In this document: positions 18,904 to 28,026 of the stretch, in pieces | Position numbering within the stretch: the first letter of the stretch is position 1 | How the letters are laid out: every line of letters begins with the position of its first letter | Notes under the pieces: generated by a model | The model's input: only the letters and a program-made list of their open reading frames with translations | What the model was told of the DNA's origin: nothing | The model's database searches: none | Assembly: GCF_013347965.1 (NCBI RefSeq) | Contig: NZ_CP048810.1 | Location: 2,914,001 to 2,978,000 of the forward strand | DNA length: 64,000 nucleotides | DNA from: Pseudomonas bijieensis | GTDB lineage: Bacteria; Pseudomonadota; Gammaproteobacteria; Pseudomonadales; Pseudomonadaceae | Direction: 5' to 3' | Made by a program: the position numbers and the translations under genes

Positions 18904-21534
18904 TTAGCCGGTATTGCGCAAACCGGCGGCAATCCCCGCCACAGACACCAGCAACGCCTGTTCCACGGGGCTGCCCTGGGCCCCATCCTGTTGCCGCGAG
19001 CGTGCCAACAGTTCGGCTTGCAACAGGTGCAGCGGGTCAAGGTAGGTGTTGCGCAGGCGAATGAATTCCAGCGTGGCTGGGCTATGTGCCAGTAGTTGCG
19101 ACTGACCGGTCAACCCCAGGACCACGGAACAGGCCTGCGACAATAGGTCGCGTAAATGCGCACCCAAAGATAGGAGCCCCGGCTCCACCAGACGCTCGTC
19201 GTAGGAGCGGGCAATGTCGGCGTCAGCCTTGGCCAGCACCATCTCCAGCATATCGATGCGGGTACGGAAGAACGGCCATTGTTCGCGCATCTGCCCCAGC
19301 AACTCACCTTCGCCGCGCTCCAGAGCCTTGCTCAGCGCGGTTTCCCAGCCGAGCCAGGCCGGCAGCATCAGGCGGGTCTGGGTCCAGCCGAAGATCCACG
19401 GGATCGCCCGCAGGCTTTCGATACCGCCGGCGCGACGCTTGGCCGGACGGCTGCCCAGGGGCAGGCGCCCCAGTTCCTGCTCCGGCGTGGACTGGCGGAA
19501 GTACTCGACGAATTGCGGATTTTCCCGCACCACGGCGCGGTAGGCACTGACGCCGTCGGCCGCCAGTTCGTCCATCAGGTGTCGCCATTGGGGCGTGGGT
19601 GGCGGCGGTGGCAGCAGCGTCGCTTCAAGCACTGCGGCGAGATAAAGATTGAGGTTCTGTTCGGCGATGTCCGGCAGGCCGAATTTGAAACGAATCATTT
19701 CGCCTTGCTCAGTGGTGCGGAAACGCCCGGCCACCGAACCCGGTGGCTGGGACAGGATCGCGGCATGCGCCGGACCACCACCACGGCCCACGGTGCCGCC
19801 ACGACCGTGGAACAACAGCAGTTCGACTTGCTGCTCGCGGCAGATGTCCACCAGTCGTTCCTGGGCCCGATACTGCGCCCAGGCTGCCGCCGTGGTCCCG
19901 GCGTCCTTGGCCGAGTCGGAATAGCCGATCATCACTTCCTGAGGGCCTTGCAGCCGCGAGCGATAGCCGGGCAGCCGCAACAGGCGCTCGATCACCGGCC
20001 CGGCGTTATCCAGGTCGGCCAGGGTCTCGAACAACGGCACTACCCGCATCGGCCGCAACACACCGGCCTCCTTCAACAACAGCTGCACGGCGAGGACATC
20101 GGAAGCCGCGCCGGCCATGGAGATCACGTAGGAACCCAGGGACGCCGCCGGCGCCGCGGCCACTTCCCGGCACGTCGCCAACACTTCCGCGGTGTCGGCC
20201 GACGGCTTGAAATGGGCCGGCAGCAACGGACGCCGGTTGTTCAGCTCCTCCAGCAAGAAGCTGATGCGCTGCTCCTCGTTCCAATCTTCAAAGCGCCCCA
20301 GGCCCAGGTAGTCGGTTATTTCCGTCATGGCGGCGGTATGGCGTGTCGAGTCCTGGCGTACATCGAGGCGCACCAGGAACAAGCCGAACGTCACCGCCCG
20401 GCGCAGGCAATCGAGCAGTGGCCCATCGGCTATCACGCCCATGCCGCATTCGTGCAACGAGTGGTAGCACAGCTCCAGCGGGTCCAGCAGCTCGCGGTTG
20501 TGCTGCAACACGTCGGCGCCTGGCGGCGTGGCAACGGTCAGGGAGGCGTGGGCCCAGTTGCGGGTGGCGCGCAGGCGCTCACGCAGTTGCTTGAGCACGG
20601 CGCGATAAGGCTCGGCGCTGTCGCCAGCCTGGGCACGCAAGGCCTCGCTGGCGTGTTGCATCGACAGCTCGGCCGCCAGTTGATCGACGTCGCGCAGGTA
20701 CAGGTCCGCTGCCATCCAGCGCGCCAGCAACAGCACCTCGCGGGTCACGGCAGCGGTGACATTCGGGTTGCCGTCGCGGTCGCCGCCCATCCACGAGGCA
20801 AAGCGGATCGGCGCCGCCTCCAGTGGCAGGCGCAGCCCGGTGGCGGCATGCAGGGCCTGGTCGGCCTTGCGCAGGTAATTGGGAATGGCCTGCCACAGCG
20901 AATGCTCGATCACCGCGAACCCCCACTTGGCTTCATCCACCGGAGTCGGCCGGGTACGGCGGATTTCTTCGGTGTGCCAGGCTTCGGCGATCAATCGCTG
21001 CAGGCGCTCGTGGATCTGCGCGCGCTCGGCGCTGGTCAGGTCGCGGTGATCCTGGGCCGCCAATTGCGCAGCGATGGCGTCGTACTTCTGGATCAGCGTA
21101 CGGCGGGCCACTTCCGTCGGGTGAGCCGTGAGGACCAGTTCGATTTCCAGCCGCCCCAGTTGCCGGGCCAGGGCCTCGGCGCCATGGCCCTCGGCTCGCA
21201 ACCTTGCAAGCAGTTCGGGCAGCACCCGCGCCTCGAAGGGTTGCGGCTGTGACTCTTCGCGACGATGGATAAGTTGATATTGCTCAGCGATGTTGGCCAG
21301 GTTGAGAAACTGGTTGAACGCCCGCGCCACCGGCAGCAGTTCGTCCTCGCTCAACTGGTTGAGGCTGGCGCTGAGCTCGGCATCCACGGAACCGCGCCGG
21401 TCAGCCTTGGCGCCCTTGCGGATCTGCTCGATCTTGTCGAGAAACGTGTCCCCATACTGTTCGCGGATGGTATTGCCCAGCAGTTCGCCGAGCAGGTGGA
21501 CATCCTCGCGCAAGCGGGCATCGATATCGGTCAT
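18904..21534 (-). CDS. ppc: Phosphoenolpyruvate carboxylase
   Basis: 876-residue enzyme that adds bicarbonate to PEP to give oxaloacetate, refilling the TCA cycle. Catalytic His lies in [15 protein letters not shown] (about 130-145). Conserved are [16 protein letters not shown], the glycine loop [19 protein letters not shown] and [10 protein letters not shown]. The C-terminal [16 protein letters not shown] and the final AAGLRNTG match the family tail (allosteric site). Two ATGs are six bases apart; GGAG is correctly spaced for the second, 21534 ([11 protein letters not shown]). Monocistronic. Confidence 0.96.
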   Translation of the reverse strand: MTDIDARLREDVHLLGELLGNTIREQYGDTFLDKIEQIRKGAKADRRGSVDAELSASLNQLSEDELLPVARAFNQFLNLANIAEQYQLIHRREESQPQPFEARVLPELLARLRAEGHGAEALARQLGRLEIELVLTAHPTEVARRTLIQKYDAIAAQLAAQDHRDLTSAERAQIHERLQRLIAEAWHTEEIRRTRPTPVDEAKWGFAVIEHSLWQAIPNYLRKADQALHAATGLRLPLEAAPIRFASWMGGDRDGNPNVTAAVTREVLLLARWMAADLYLRDVDQLAAELSMQHASEALRAQAGDSAEPYRAVLKQLRERLRATRNWAHASLTVATPPGADVLQHNRELLDPLELCYHSLHECGMGVIADGPLLDCLRRAVTFGLFLVRLDVRQDSTRHTAAMTEITDYLGLGRFEDWNEEQRISFLLEELNNRRPLLPAHFKPSADTAEVLATCREVAAAPAASLGSYVISMAGAASDVLAVQLLLKEAGVLRPMRVVPLFETLADLDNAGPVIERLLRLPGYRSRLQGPQEVMIGYSDSAKDAGTTAAAWAQYRAQERLVDICREQQVELLLFHGRGGTVGRGGGPAHAAILSQPPGSVAGRFRTTEQGEMIRFKFGLPDIAEQNLNLYLAAVLEATLLPPPPPTPQWRHLMDELAADGVSAYRAVVRENPQFVEYFRQSTPEQELGRLPLGSRPAKRRAGGIESLRAIPWIFGWTQTRLMLPAWLGWETALSKALERGEGELLGQMREQWPFFRTRIDMLEMVLAKADADIARSYDERLVEPGLLSLGAHLRDLLSQACSVVLGLTGQSQLLAHSPATLEFIRLRNTYLDPLHLLQAELLARSRQQDGAQGSPVEQALLVSVAGIAAGLRNTG

Positions 21535-21714
21535 CAGCATTTCTCCAGCAAAAAAGTCCGGACAGCTCTTGCATTAGAGAGTGCCGATGCCCGTCGCTTA
21601 TGACAAGCGACGAAGGGACTTTAAACCTTACACAACGAAGCTAGTCTCATGAGTAAGCCACACAACGGCTTGTCACTCACCGCGCCTGCCACGAGCAGGC
21701 TGATTGAGGTCATC

Positions 21715-22059
21715 ATGAAAATTCGTGAACTTGCCCAGCATTGGGAAGAAAACGCCAAGGGCCGCCTGACCCAGACCGGCTACACGATCCATCTGGACGT
21801 GGAAGCCGCCGCACGGCTGGCGGCGATCTGCGATATGTACCCCAAGCGCCAGCCCGAAGAGCTGCTGGGCGAACTGATCGGGGCGGCGCTGGAAGAGCTG
21901 GAAGCAAGCTTCCCCTACATCAAGGGTTCGCAAGTCGTCGCCACCGATGAAGAAGGCGACCCGCTGTACGAAGACGTGGGCCCGACGCCACGGTTCCTCG
22001 CATTGTCCCGTCGGCATCTGCACGAACTTTCCTCGCAGAACGACAAATCCAAACACTGA
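21715..22059 (+). CDS. Conserved small protein of unknown function
   Basis: 114 residues, no signal peptide. ATTGAGGTCATC before the ATG at 21715 marks the start. It resembles a helical regulator-like protein: RELAQHWEENAKGRLTQTGY then HLDVEAAARLAAICDMYPKR and EELLGELIGAALEELEASFP. The LDVEAAARLAAICDMYP...EELLGELI block looks like a ribbon-helix-helix-type fold with an N-terminal strand, but this is inference. It is divergent from ppc. Homologues in other pseudomonads lie at the same place as I recall, sometimes under a doubtful pilus-related name. Confidence 0.78.
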   Translation: MKIRELAQHWEENAKGRLTQTGYTIHLDVEAAARLAAICDMYPKRQPEELLGELIGAALEELEASFPYIKGSQVVATDEEGDPLYEDVGPTPRFLALSRRHLHELSSQNDKSKH

Positions 22060-22200
22060 CTTCCTTCCCTTCAGGTTGCGATTTTGCGGCGCGGTGTCTC
22101 TTTCCATTGCGTCGCAATACCGCTGCGCGCCTGGAAAGTTCAGCTTTTCTGCCGCTGACCGATCAGTCAGTAATTCTTTTGGCGAATGGCCATCCTCGCT

Positions 22201-22228
22201 GAACTTTTGAAAAACGCCTCGGGTCACA
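22201..22228 (+). promoter_or_regulatory. AlgU (sigma-22/RpoE-like) promoter candidate for the lptF operon
   Basis: GAACTT at 22201-22206 is an exact -35 for AlgU; 17 bases later TCACA (22224-22228) agrees with TCtgA at three of five positions. It is about 115 bases before the lipoprotein gene at 22344. lptF of P. aeruginosa is known to be controlled by AlgU. A palindrome CTGAC-N6-GTCAG (22155-22170) lies just upstream and might bind a regulator. Confidence 0.5.
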
Positions 22229-22343
22229 CCGAGTAACCATACTGGAACGGTCGTTTAAATAAACGCGCCTTGGCGCCCGCGCCAACCCACACGTCACAGC
22301 TTCGGTCCCAGCATGGATTTGTAGTTTTTTCAGGAGTTTTCCA

Positions 22344-22757
22344 ATGGAGTTGAAGCCTATGAATACCTGCACTGCCAAACCCTCATCCACTGGCCTGCGC
22401 GGCCTGAAGTTGGCTGCCCTGGCTATCGGTAGCAGCTTCATCCTCGCCGGGTGTGCTGGCAATCCACCTTCGGAGCAGTACGCGGTGACCCAATCGGCGG
22501 TCAACAGCGCCGTCAGCGCCGGCGGTACCGAATTCGCCGCGGTGGAAATGAAATCGGCCCAGGACAAGCTCAAGCAGGCCGAGATCGCCATGCATGACAA
22601 GAACTACGCAGAAGCCAAGCGTCTGGCCGAACAGGCCGAGTGGGACGCCCGCGTCGCCGAGCGCAAGGCCCAGGCCGCCAAGGCCGAACAAGCCCTCAAG
22701 GACTCTCAGAAAGGGGTTCAGGAACTGCGTCAGGAAGGCATGAACAAGGTTCAGTAA
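22344..22757 (+). CDS. DUF4398-type lipoprotein upstream of lptF
   Basis: 137 residues. The N-terminus is a lipoprotein signal with lipobox LAGC (Cys34, in SSFILAGCAGNPPSEQ). The mature part is one long helical, Ala/Lys/Glu-rich coiled coil (MKSAQDKLKQAEIAMHDKNY, then AEAKRLAEQAEWDARVAERK), as in DUF4398 proteins. CAGGAG precedes the first ATG. It precedes lptF by 48 bases and probably shares its AlgU-like promoter. Its place before lptF is the same in P. aeruginosa. Probably an outer-membrane periplasm-facing protein; role unknown. Confidence 0.83.
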   Translation: MELKPMNTCTAKPSSTGLRGLKLAALAIGSSFILAGCAGNPPSEQYAVTQSAVNSAVSAGGTEFAAVEMKSAQDKLKQAEIAMHDKNYAEAKRLAEQAEWDARVAERKAQAAKAEQALKDSQKGVQELRQEGMNKVQ

Positions 22758-22805
22758 ACCGTTCACGCCACGACGTACTTCTCATTGATAAAAGGACGAC
22801 AGACT

Positions 22806-23597
22806 ATGATGCACAAACACTTGATGATGCCCGCCCTGCTCGCTGCCTGCGTAGCCCTGGCCGCTTGCTCCCACGACCCGAACGCGAACCTGGAACAGGC
22901 TCGCACCAACTACAACGGTCTGCAGGCTGACCCGGCGGCAACGAAAGTGGCCGCATTGGAAACCAAAGACGCCGCCGACTTCCTGGCCAAGGCCGACAAG
23001 GCCTACCTGGACAAGGAAGACGAAGCCAAGGTCGACCAGTTGGCCTACCTGACCAACCAACGCGTTGAAGTGGCCAAGCAGACCATCGCCCTGCGCAACG
23101 CCGAAGCCGAGCTGAAAAACGCCGGTGACGAACGCGCCCGTGCCCTGCTCGATGCGCGTAATGCGCAGATCAAGCAATTGCAGGACAGCCTGAACGCCAA
23201 GCAGACCGAACGCGGTACGCTGGTGACCTTCGGTGACGTGCTGTTCGCCACCAACAAGTCCGACCTGCGCGCCAGCGGCATGACGAATGTGAGCAAACTG
23301 GCGCAGTTCCTCCAGGAAAACCCGGACCGCAAGGTGATCATCGAAGGTTACACCGACAGCACCGGTTCGGATTCCTACAACCAGTCGCTGTCCGAACGCC
23401 GCGCCAGTTCCGTGCAACTCGCGCTGGTGAAAATGGGCGTCGATCCGGCCCGTATCGTGACCCAGGGTTACGGCAAGGAATTCCCGGTGGCTGACAACAC
23501 CAGTGTCTCGGGCCGTGCCATGAACCGTCGGGTGGAAGTGACCATTTCCAACGACAACCAGCCAGTGGCCCCGCGTTCGACCATGAGCGCCAACTGA
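22806..23597 (+). CDS. lptF: OmpA-family outer-membrane lipoprotein LptF
   Basis: 263 residues. Lipoprotein signal ends in lipobox LAAC (Cys near residue 22, LLAACVALAACSHD). A helical region follows (KDAADFLAKADKAYLDKEDE; AEAELKNAGDERARALLDAR). The C-terminal OmpA-like peptidoglycan-binding domain is at about 140-250: TLVTFGDVLFATNKSDLRAS, VIIEGYTDSTGS, YNQSLSERRASSV and GRAMNRRVEV, with Asp and Arg of the diaminopimelate site. AAGGACG sets the start at 22806. LptF helps envelope stability under oxidative and osmotic stress in P. aeruginosa. A strong terminator follows. Confidence 0.87.
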   Translation: MMHKHLMMPALLAACVALAACSHDPNANLEQARTNYNGLQADPAATKVAALETKDAADFLAKADKAYLDKEDEAKVDQLAYLTNQRVEVAKQTIALRNAEAELKNAGDERARALLDARNAQIKQLQDSLNAKQTERGTLVTFGDVLFATNKSDLRASGMTNVSKLAQFLQENPDRKVIIEGYTDSTGSDSYNQSLSERRASSVQLALVKMGVDPARIVTQGYGKEFPVADNTSVSGRAMNRRVEVTISNDNQPVAPRSTMSAN

Positions 23598-23612
23598 TCG
23601 GCTGAGTGCAAC

Positions 23613-23650
23613 AAAAAAGCCCCGCCTGAGTTAATCAGGCGGGGCTTTTT
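23613..23650 (+). terminator. Bidirectional intrinsic terminator after lptF
   Basis: AAAAAAGCCCCGCCTGA-GTTAA-TCAGGCGGGGCTTTTT: 11-bp GC-rich stem, A run before and T run after. It begins 15 bases after the lptF stop. Confidence 0.93.
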
Positions 23651-23686
23651 CATGCCCGCACACATTCTTCGAGCCAGCCATATTCC

Positions 23687-23777
23687 CTGTGGGAGCGAGC
23701 CTGCTCGCGATAGCGGTGGTTCAGTAAACACCTATACAGCTGACCTGCCGCCATCGCGAGCAGGCTCGCTCCCACAG
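23687..23777. repeat. REPIN (class A)
   Basis: CTGTGGGAGCGAGCCTGCTCGCGATAG and inverted CATCGCGAGCAGGCTCGCTCCCACAG around about 38 bases. It lies between the lptF terminator and the end of a minus-strand gene. Confidence 0.88.
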
Positions 23778-23786
23778 GGGGGTTGC

Positions 23787-24116
23787 TTATGGCTGCAATT
23801 TTTGTGGCGTCTCCTGCCCCATGCAACGCACCGCGCGCTTCTTCTCGTTGATCAGCACGCCGGTCAGGCCTTTCTGTTCGGTGTCGAACAACACCAGCAC
23901 GCCATCGATGCACTGGGCCACCTGCGGCGCCGGTTCCAGGGCGACTTTGTAGTCCTCGCCCGGCACGGTCTTGAGCATGGTGAATTCATTGAGCAGCAAC
24001 GCGTCCTCGGGTTTGGCGAAGTGCAGGTAGCCGTAGTACCAGAGCACCGCGACGGTGCCGAGGATGCTGCAGATACCGGTGATGATCAGGGGGATGGCGT
24101 TACGTTCTTCGCTCAT
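23787..24116 (-). CDS. Small inner-membrane protein of unknown function
   Basis: 109 residues: a short polar start (MSEERNAIP), one membrane helix (LIITGICSILGTVAVLWYYG, about 10-29) and a soluble periplasmic-looking domain with two Cys (APQVAQCIDGVLVLFD; KKRAVRCMGQE) that could form a disulphide. The start ATG overlaps the stop of the upstream hydrolase gene by four bases (ATGA), so the two are cotranslated. No family name recognised. Confidence 0.78.
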   Translation of the reverse strand: MSEERNAIPLIITGICSILGTVAVLWYYGYLHFAKPEDALLLNEFTMLKTVPGEDYKVALEPAPQVAQCIDGVLVLFDTEQKGLTGVLINEKKRAVRCMGQETPQKLQP

Positions 24117-25019
24117 TGCGGGCTCTCTGAAGATTCAACGGGTGATTTCGGATAATTCGGGACTTCGCCCAGGCGGCGCAGGCCGTCAAAGTGCTGGGGG
24201 TCGTCAAGGTAACGCAGCATCACTGTGCGCCAGACCGGGTCGGCGAATGTCTGCACATGTCCGCCGCGGGTCAGTTGCAGGACCCGCGGCGGCGGCGCAG
24301 CTTGATACAGACGGATGCCGTTGGAAAGAGGCACGATGGGATCATCCAGGCTGTGGTAGATCAATTTCGGTACGCCGGTCAATTGCGCAACGGAGGCAAT
24401 CGCGCTGTCACCGTCGGGCACCAGCCAGGACAGCGGCACCTGGAACGCCCAGGTCAGCCACGAAGTGCTCAGGGCGAAACGCCCGACGTCGCGATAGCTG
24501 GCCGGCACGCCATCGAGCACCAGGGCCTTGAGCTGCCGTTGGCGCTGGGGATGCTCGACCAGATAATGCACCGCCAGCGCGCCGCCCAGGCTCTGGCCGA
24601 GCAGTACCAGTGGCCTGCCTTGGACATCAGGAGATTGATCGAGCCATTTGAACGCGGCGTCGATGTCCTGATAAATCGCCGGCAGGCTCGGCTCGCCTTC
24701 GGACACGCCGTAACCACGGTAGTCGACCATCAACACCTGGTAACCACGCTCCGGCAACCACCAACTCCCACCCAGGTGCCAGGCCAGGTTGCCGCCATTG
24801 CCGTGCAGATGCAGCACCGTGCCCTTGACCTCCACGCCGGGTTTGACCGGCAGCCACCAACCACGCAGCTTGAGACCGTCGGCGGTGGTCAGGGTGACGT
24901 CGCGGTACTCTAGCCTGGCCCGCTCCGGGGTGAACGGCAGGCCGCGCTCGGGGGTAGAACAGCAGGGAGCTGCAACCGCTCAGGGCCAGCAGCAGGCAAA
25001 TGATGCCGAGGGTTCGCAT
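24113..25019 (-). pseudogene. Alpha/beta-hydrolase lipoprotein, frameshifted as sequenced
   Basis: The gene begins at ATG 25019 with a lipoprotein signal (GIICLLLALSGCSSLLFYP, lipobox LSGC) and continues in another frame as an alpha/beta hydrolase: oxyanion HLHGNGGNLAWHLGG, nucleophile elbow VLLGQSLGGALAVHY (catalytic Ser) and late acid/base region with YHSLDDPIVPLSNG and GGHVQTF (catalytic His). The two parts join if one G is removed from the GGGGG run at 24950-24954: the protein then reads FYPERGLPFTPERARLEYRD without a stop, giving about 301 residues. I cannot tell a real mutation from a base-call error. Its stop overlaps the next gene by four bases. Confidence 0.82.
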
Positions 25020-25060
25020 CCGGTGAAACCTCGCAAAATCAGAAGTTATAAACAGTCCCC

Positions 25061-25150
25061 CTGTGGGAGCGAGCCTGCTCGCGATAGCGGTCGGACATTC
25101 AACATCAATGTTGACTGGAACACCGCTATCGCGAGCAGGCTCGCTCCCAC
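25061..25150. repeat. REPIN (class A)
   Basis: CTGTGGGAGCGAGCCTGCTCGCGATAG and inverted CTATCGCGAGCAGGCTCGCTCCCAC. Between the start of the hydrolase gene and the end of the QEGLA-protein gene. Confidence 0.88.
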
Positions 25151-25174
25151 ATCTTTAACCGCATCGCATTGTGT

Positions 25175-26452
25175 TCAAAGGATGTTGGAATAATCCGCTT
25201 CGATCCGATCCAGGCTCAGGTGGTTCAGGAAGTTGGAGAAACACATCCAGGCCGACAGCGCGTTCATGTCGCGGAACTGCTCGGGCAGGTACTTGGGCGG
25301 CACGACCAGGCCTTCGTCCACCAGTTGCCGCAGGGTGCGCATGTCCTCAAGCGTGGTCTTGCCGCAGAACAGCAGCGGCACCTGTTCCAGCTTGCCCTTG
25401 CGCACGGCCAACTGAATGTAGTTGTAAACCATGATGAAGCCCTTGAGGTAGGACAAGTCTTTGGTAAATGGCAGGCCCGTCGGCACCGAGCCACGGAACA
25501 CCCGGCTGGCGTTACCGTAGCTTTCAGCCATTTCAAAGCCCTGCTCGCGGAAGAACTCGAAGATCTGCAGGAAATCGGCCCCCTCCTCCACCATATGAAT
25601 GGCGCGGGTGCGGTTGGTGAGTTTGCGCAGGCGACTGGGGTAGGAAGCGAAGGTGATGATTTCCATCAGGATCGCCAGGCCTTCCTGGGTCACGGTGGAT
25701 GAGGGCGGCCCCTTGGACAGGAAGGTGCAGATCGGTTGGTTCAGGCCGTTGAGGGTGGTGCCGACATGCACCAGCCCTTCGTGGACCTCCAGCGCCCGCA
25801 CGTCACGCTCGTTGAACATCGCATCGGTGCGGATCTTGATGTAGTCCGCCCCCGCCGCCGCATCGGCCACGATGCCATCGGACTCGAACACGCGGATGGT
25901 TTCCTCGGCTTCGCCGAACACCCGGTTGAGCCGGTGTTGCAGCAGGCTGACGGCGTCCTTGGCGGTGAGGATCTTCGGCTCGTCCTTCAGGTCGCCACGG
26001 CCATCGATGTTGTTCAGATAGTCGGACAGCATCAACCCCAGGTCTGCCAGGGTCGGGTCGCCGGCGTGGAACGCATCGGAAGCCGCACCGTACAGCTCCT
26101 GGGAAATCAGCCCGAAATCCTCGGTGCCGCGCGCTTCGAGCATGCGCACCACCATGCGGTATTCCTTGCACATGCGCCGCATGATCTGGCCGACCGGGTT
26201 GAACTGCCCGAGTTGGCGGGTGATGTCACGCTCGATGTTCTGGAACTCCAGCTTCACCTTGCTGGAATCGAAGGACAACGGCCGGTTGAGGTAATAGTCG
26301 CGGTCCACAGCGGGCATTTCCTTGCCCTTGGCCTTGAGGAATCCCTTACGGATGCTGTCATCCCATTTCACCGCGTCGAGAATGCGAATCGGCGTTTGCG
26401 CCAGCACAATGCGATCGGACAAGGTGCGTATCGTCTGCTGGTAATCGTCCAC
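25175..26452 (-). CDS. DUF1704/QEGLA-motif protein (putative metallo-carboxypeptidase fold)
   Basis: 425 residues starting at GTG (AGGAG six bases before). It carries HEGLVH at 224-229, which fits the unusual HExxxH zinc motif of the DUF1704 family, and QEGLA at 256-260, the motif that gives the bacterial group its name (flavohemoglobin expression-modulating QEGLA motif protein). The eukaryotic relatives (MATCAP) are tubulin tyrosine carboxypeptidases with this HExxxH site, so a peptidase activity is possible here; the bacterial substrate is unknown. No signal peptide, so cytoplasmic. The lipoprotein gene upstream ends 51 bases before. Confidence 0.83.
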   Translation of the reverse strand: MDDYQQTIRTLSDRIVLAQTPIRILDAVKWDDSIRKGFLKAKGKEMPAVDRDYYLNRPLSFDSSKVKLEFQNIERDITRQLGQFNPVGQIMRRMCKEYRMVVRMLEARGTEDFGLISQELYGAASDAFHAGDPTLADLGLMLSDYLNNIDGRGDLKDEPKILTAKDAVSLLQHRLNRVFGEAEETIRVFESDGIVADAAAGADYIKIRTDAMFNERDVRALEVHEGLVHVGTTLNGLNQPICTFLSKGPPSSTVTQEGLAILMEIITFASYPSRLRKLTNRTRAIHMVEEGADFLQIFEFFREQGFEMAESYGNASRVFRGSVPTGLPFTKDLSYLKGFIMVYNYIQLAVRKGKLEQVPLLFCGKTTLEDMRTLRQLVDEGLVVPPKYLPEQFRDMNALSAWMCFSNFLNHLSLDRIEADYSNIL

Positions 26453-26503
26453 CCGGAACTCCTGTGAAAAAACGTCCGCTTGTTGCTGTTATTGGGTTGT
26501 TGC

Positions 26504-27058
26504 TTATTGGGATTTGAGCAGCCGCTGGTAACGCACGGCCTCCGAGAACACATCGGAATTGGCCGGGTCGTCGAGGTAACTGAAGACCTTGTTCATGTCG
26601 CTGTCCACCAGCACGCCGTCGCCTTCTTCGCTCGGGCTCGGCTGGCCACTGAGGCGTTTCTGGTCGATGGCCTGGTTGATCTGCTCCAGGTCCAGGTTGT
26701 AGACCACCAGCTCCTGTTTATCGGTCAGTTCAAAACCGGCGATCACGAAATGCCCGCCATACCGTGCCGGCACCTTGGCCGACAGGTACCAGCGGCTGCC
26801 ATGACGGGAGACGGTCAGGGGAATCGCTTCGCGCTCCTGGGGCCTGGCCCGGAAGTAGCTGATGGCCTGGTAGCGGTGCTTGCCGACCTTCGTCAGCTCC
26901 AGGTTCAACGGTTCGCCCCAGGCATTGGTGCTGGTCCAGTGACCGAGCAGGCCCTTGGGCGCCGCTTCGCTCTCCGGCAACGGTGCCTTGAAGGACACCA
27001 GGCAGCCACTGAGCAACAGCAACGACACGGCCAGTACGGCGGCACGCCAGGCTTTCAT
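26504..27058 (-). CDS. Lipoprotein of unknown function
   Basis: 184 residues. Signal MKAWRAAVLAVSLLLL and lipobox LSGC (Cys19) predict a lipid anchor; the residues after Cys (LVS) give no inner-membrane Asp signal, so outer membrane is likely. The mature domain looks beta-rich (GHWTSTNAWGEPLNLELTKV; RWYLSAKVPARYGGHFVIAG) with a helical tail (DMNKVFSYLDDPANSDVFSE). No domain name recognised. It is 51 bases before the QEGLA gene and may share its transcript. Confidence 0.8.
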   Translation of the reverse strand: MKAWRAAVLAVSLLLLSGCLVSFKAPLPESEAAPKGLLGHWTSTNAWGEPLNLELTKVGKHRYQAISYFRARPQEREAIPLTVSRHGSRWYLSAKVPARYGGHFVIAGFELTDKQELVVYNLDLEQINQAIDQKRLSGQPSPSEEGDGVLVDSDMNKVFSYLDDPANSDVFSEAVRYQRLLKSQ

Positions 27059-27090
27059 TGGAACTCCCTATGGCACATGTTGCCTTGCCC

Positions 27091-27183
27091 TTGTGGCGAG
27101 GGAGCTTGCTCCCGCTTGAGTGCGCAGCACTCACAAAAAGGGGCCGCTGCGCAGCCCAGCGGGAGCAAGCTCCCTCGCCACAG
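27091..27183. repeat. REP pair, class B
   Basis: TTGTGGCGAGGGAGCTTGCT-CCCGCTTG and inverted AGCGGGAGCAAGCTCCCTCGCCACAG around about 40 bases that hold GAGTGCGCAGCACTC, itself a palindrome. Between a TetR gene's 3' end and the start of the lipoprotein gene. Confidence 0.85.
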
Positions 27184-27209
27184 GGACGGTGGTGGCCTCC
27201 ACAAAGGGA

Positions 27210-27926
27210 CTACACCGACGCCAGTACCAGGTGCATGTAGCGGGTCAGGATACCGAGCATATCTTCATCGGCTACCGGCTCGGCGCCATTGAGCAAGCCC
27301 TGATATTCCATCCGTCCGATAATCGCCGTCAACACTTTGGCATCCTGTTGCGGCTCGCGGGAGCCTAATACCTGGAAAAACTGACACGTGCCGTGCAGCA
27401 AAATCTGCTGGTGGGAACGCACCAACTCCGCCAGGCGCGGGTTGAGCAGCGCTTCCTGGCGAAAGGCCTGTTCGGCCATCAGGTACTCGCGGCGACTGTC
27501 CAGTTGGTGCTGTACATAGTCAGCGGTCATCCGGGCGATGTCGTCCGCCAGTTGCGAGCGTGATTGGGCGCTGCCGTCACCGTAGGCGACCATTTCCCGC
27601 AGCAGGCCTTCGTTGTTGGTCCACAGCTTGGCCATGAATGCCGCACTGCGTTCCACGTACTGGGCAAAGGTGTCGGTGAGCAGGTCATCGATGTCCTTGA
27701 AATAGTACGTGGTGGCCGACAGCGGCACGCCGGCTTCGGCAGCCACGGCGCGATGGCGTACGGCTCGCACGCCATCGCGCACCACAATGCGCATGGCCGC
27801 GTCGAGAATCTCCTGGCGACGCTGCTCACTGCCCTGTCGGCTGGCCTTGCGGCCCTGGTACTGAACACTTTCAGCGACAGCCGTGGCGACGCCCGCTGCA
27901 CCTTCTGAAGCCATTGCACGATTCAC
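27210..27926 (-). CDS. TetR-family transcriptional regulator
   Basis: 238 residues from a GTG (MNRAMASEG), chosen because AGGAAG is seven bases before it; an ATG four codons later (27914) is the alternative. The DNA-binding domain is at about 30-85: RRQEILDAAMRIVVRDGVRA, VRHRAVAAEAGVPLSATTYY and FKDIDDLLTDTF. The C-terminal ligand domain contains FFQVLGSREPQQDAKVLTAI. Target genes are unknown. It lies between lysS and the lipoprotein gene, the same neighbourhood as in P. aeruginosa as I recall. Confidence 0.87.
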   Translation of the reverse strand: MNRAMASEGAAGVATAVAESVQYQGRKASRQGSEQRRQEILDAAMRIVVRDGVRAVRHRAVAAEAGVPLSATTYYFKDIDDLLTDTFAQYVERSAAFMAKLWTNNEGLLREMVAYGDGSAQSRSQLADDIARMTADYVQHQLDSRREYLMAEQAFRQEALLNPRLAELVRSHQQILLHGTCQFFQVLGSREPQQDAKVLTAIIGRMEYQGLLNGAEPVADEDMLGILTRYMHLVLASV

Positions 27927-27987
27927 GACAGGTCTTCCTCTTTTTTTCAAAAGTAACCAATTGATACGTTTGTACCAGACAGGCAAT

Positions 27988-28015
27988 AAAAAGCCGCCCT
28001 TCCAGGCGGCTTTTT
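27988..28015 (-). terminator. Intrinsic terminator after lysS
   Basis: AAAAAGCCGCC-TTCCA-GGCGGCTTTTT (27988-28015): GC stem with runs on both sides. It starts 12 bases after the lysS stop on the minus strand and could also work in the other direction. Confidence 0.92.
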
Positions 28016-28026
28016 AGTTGAAACAC

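Noticed and set aside
19279..21252. 657-residue open frame opposite ppc
   Set aside because: Shadow of ppc; no ribosome site and Gln/His/Arg-rich sequence typical of antisense frames.
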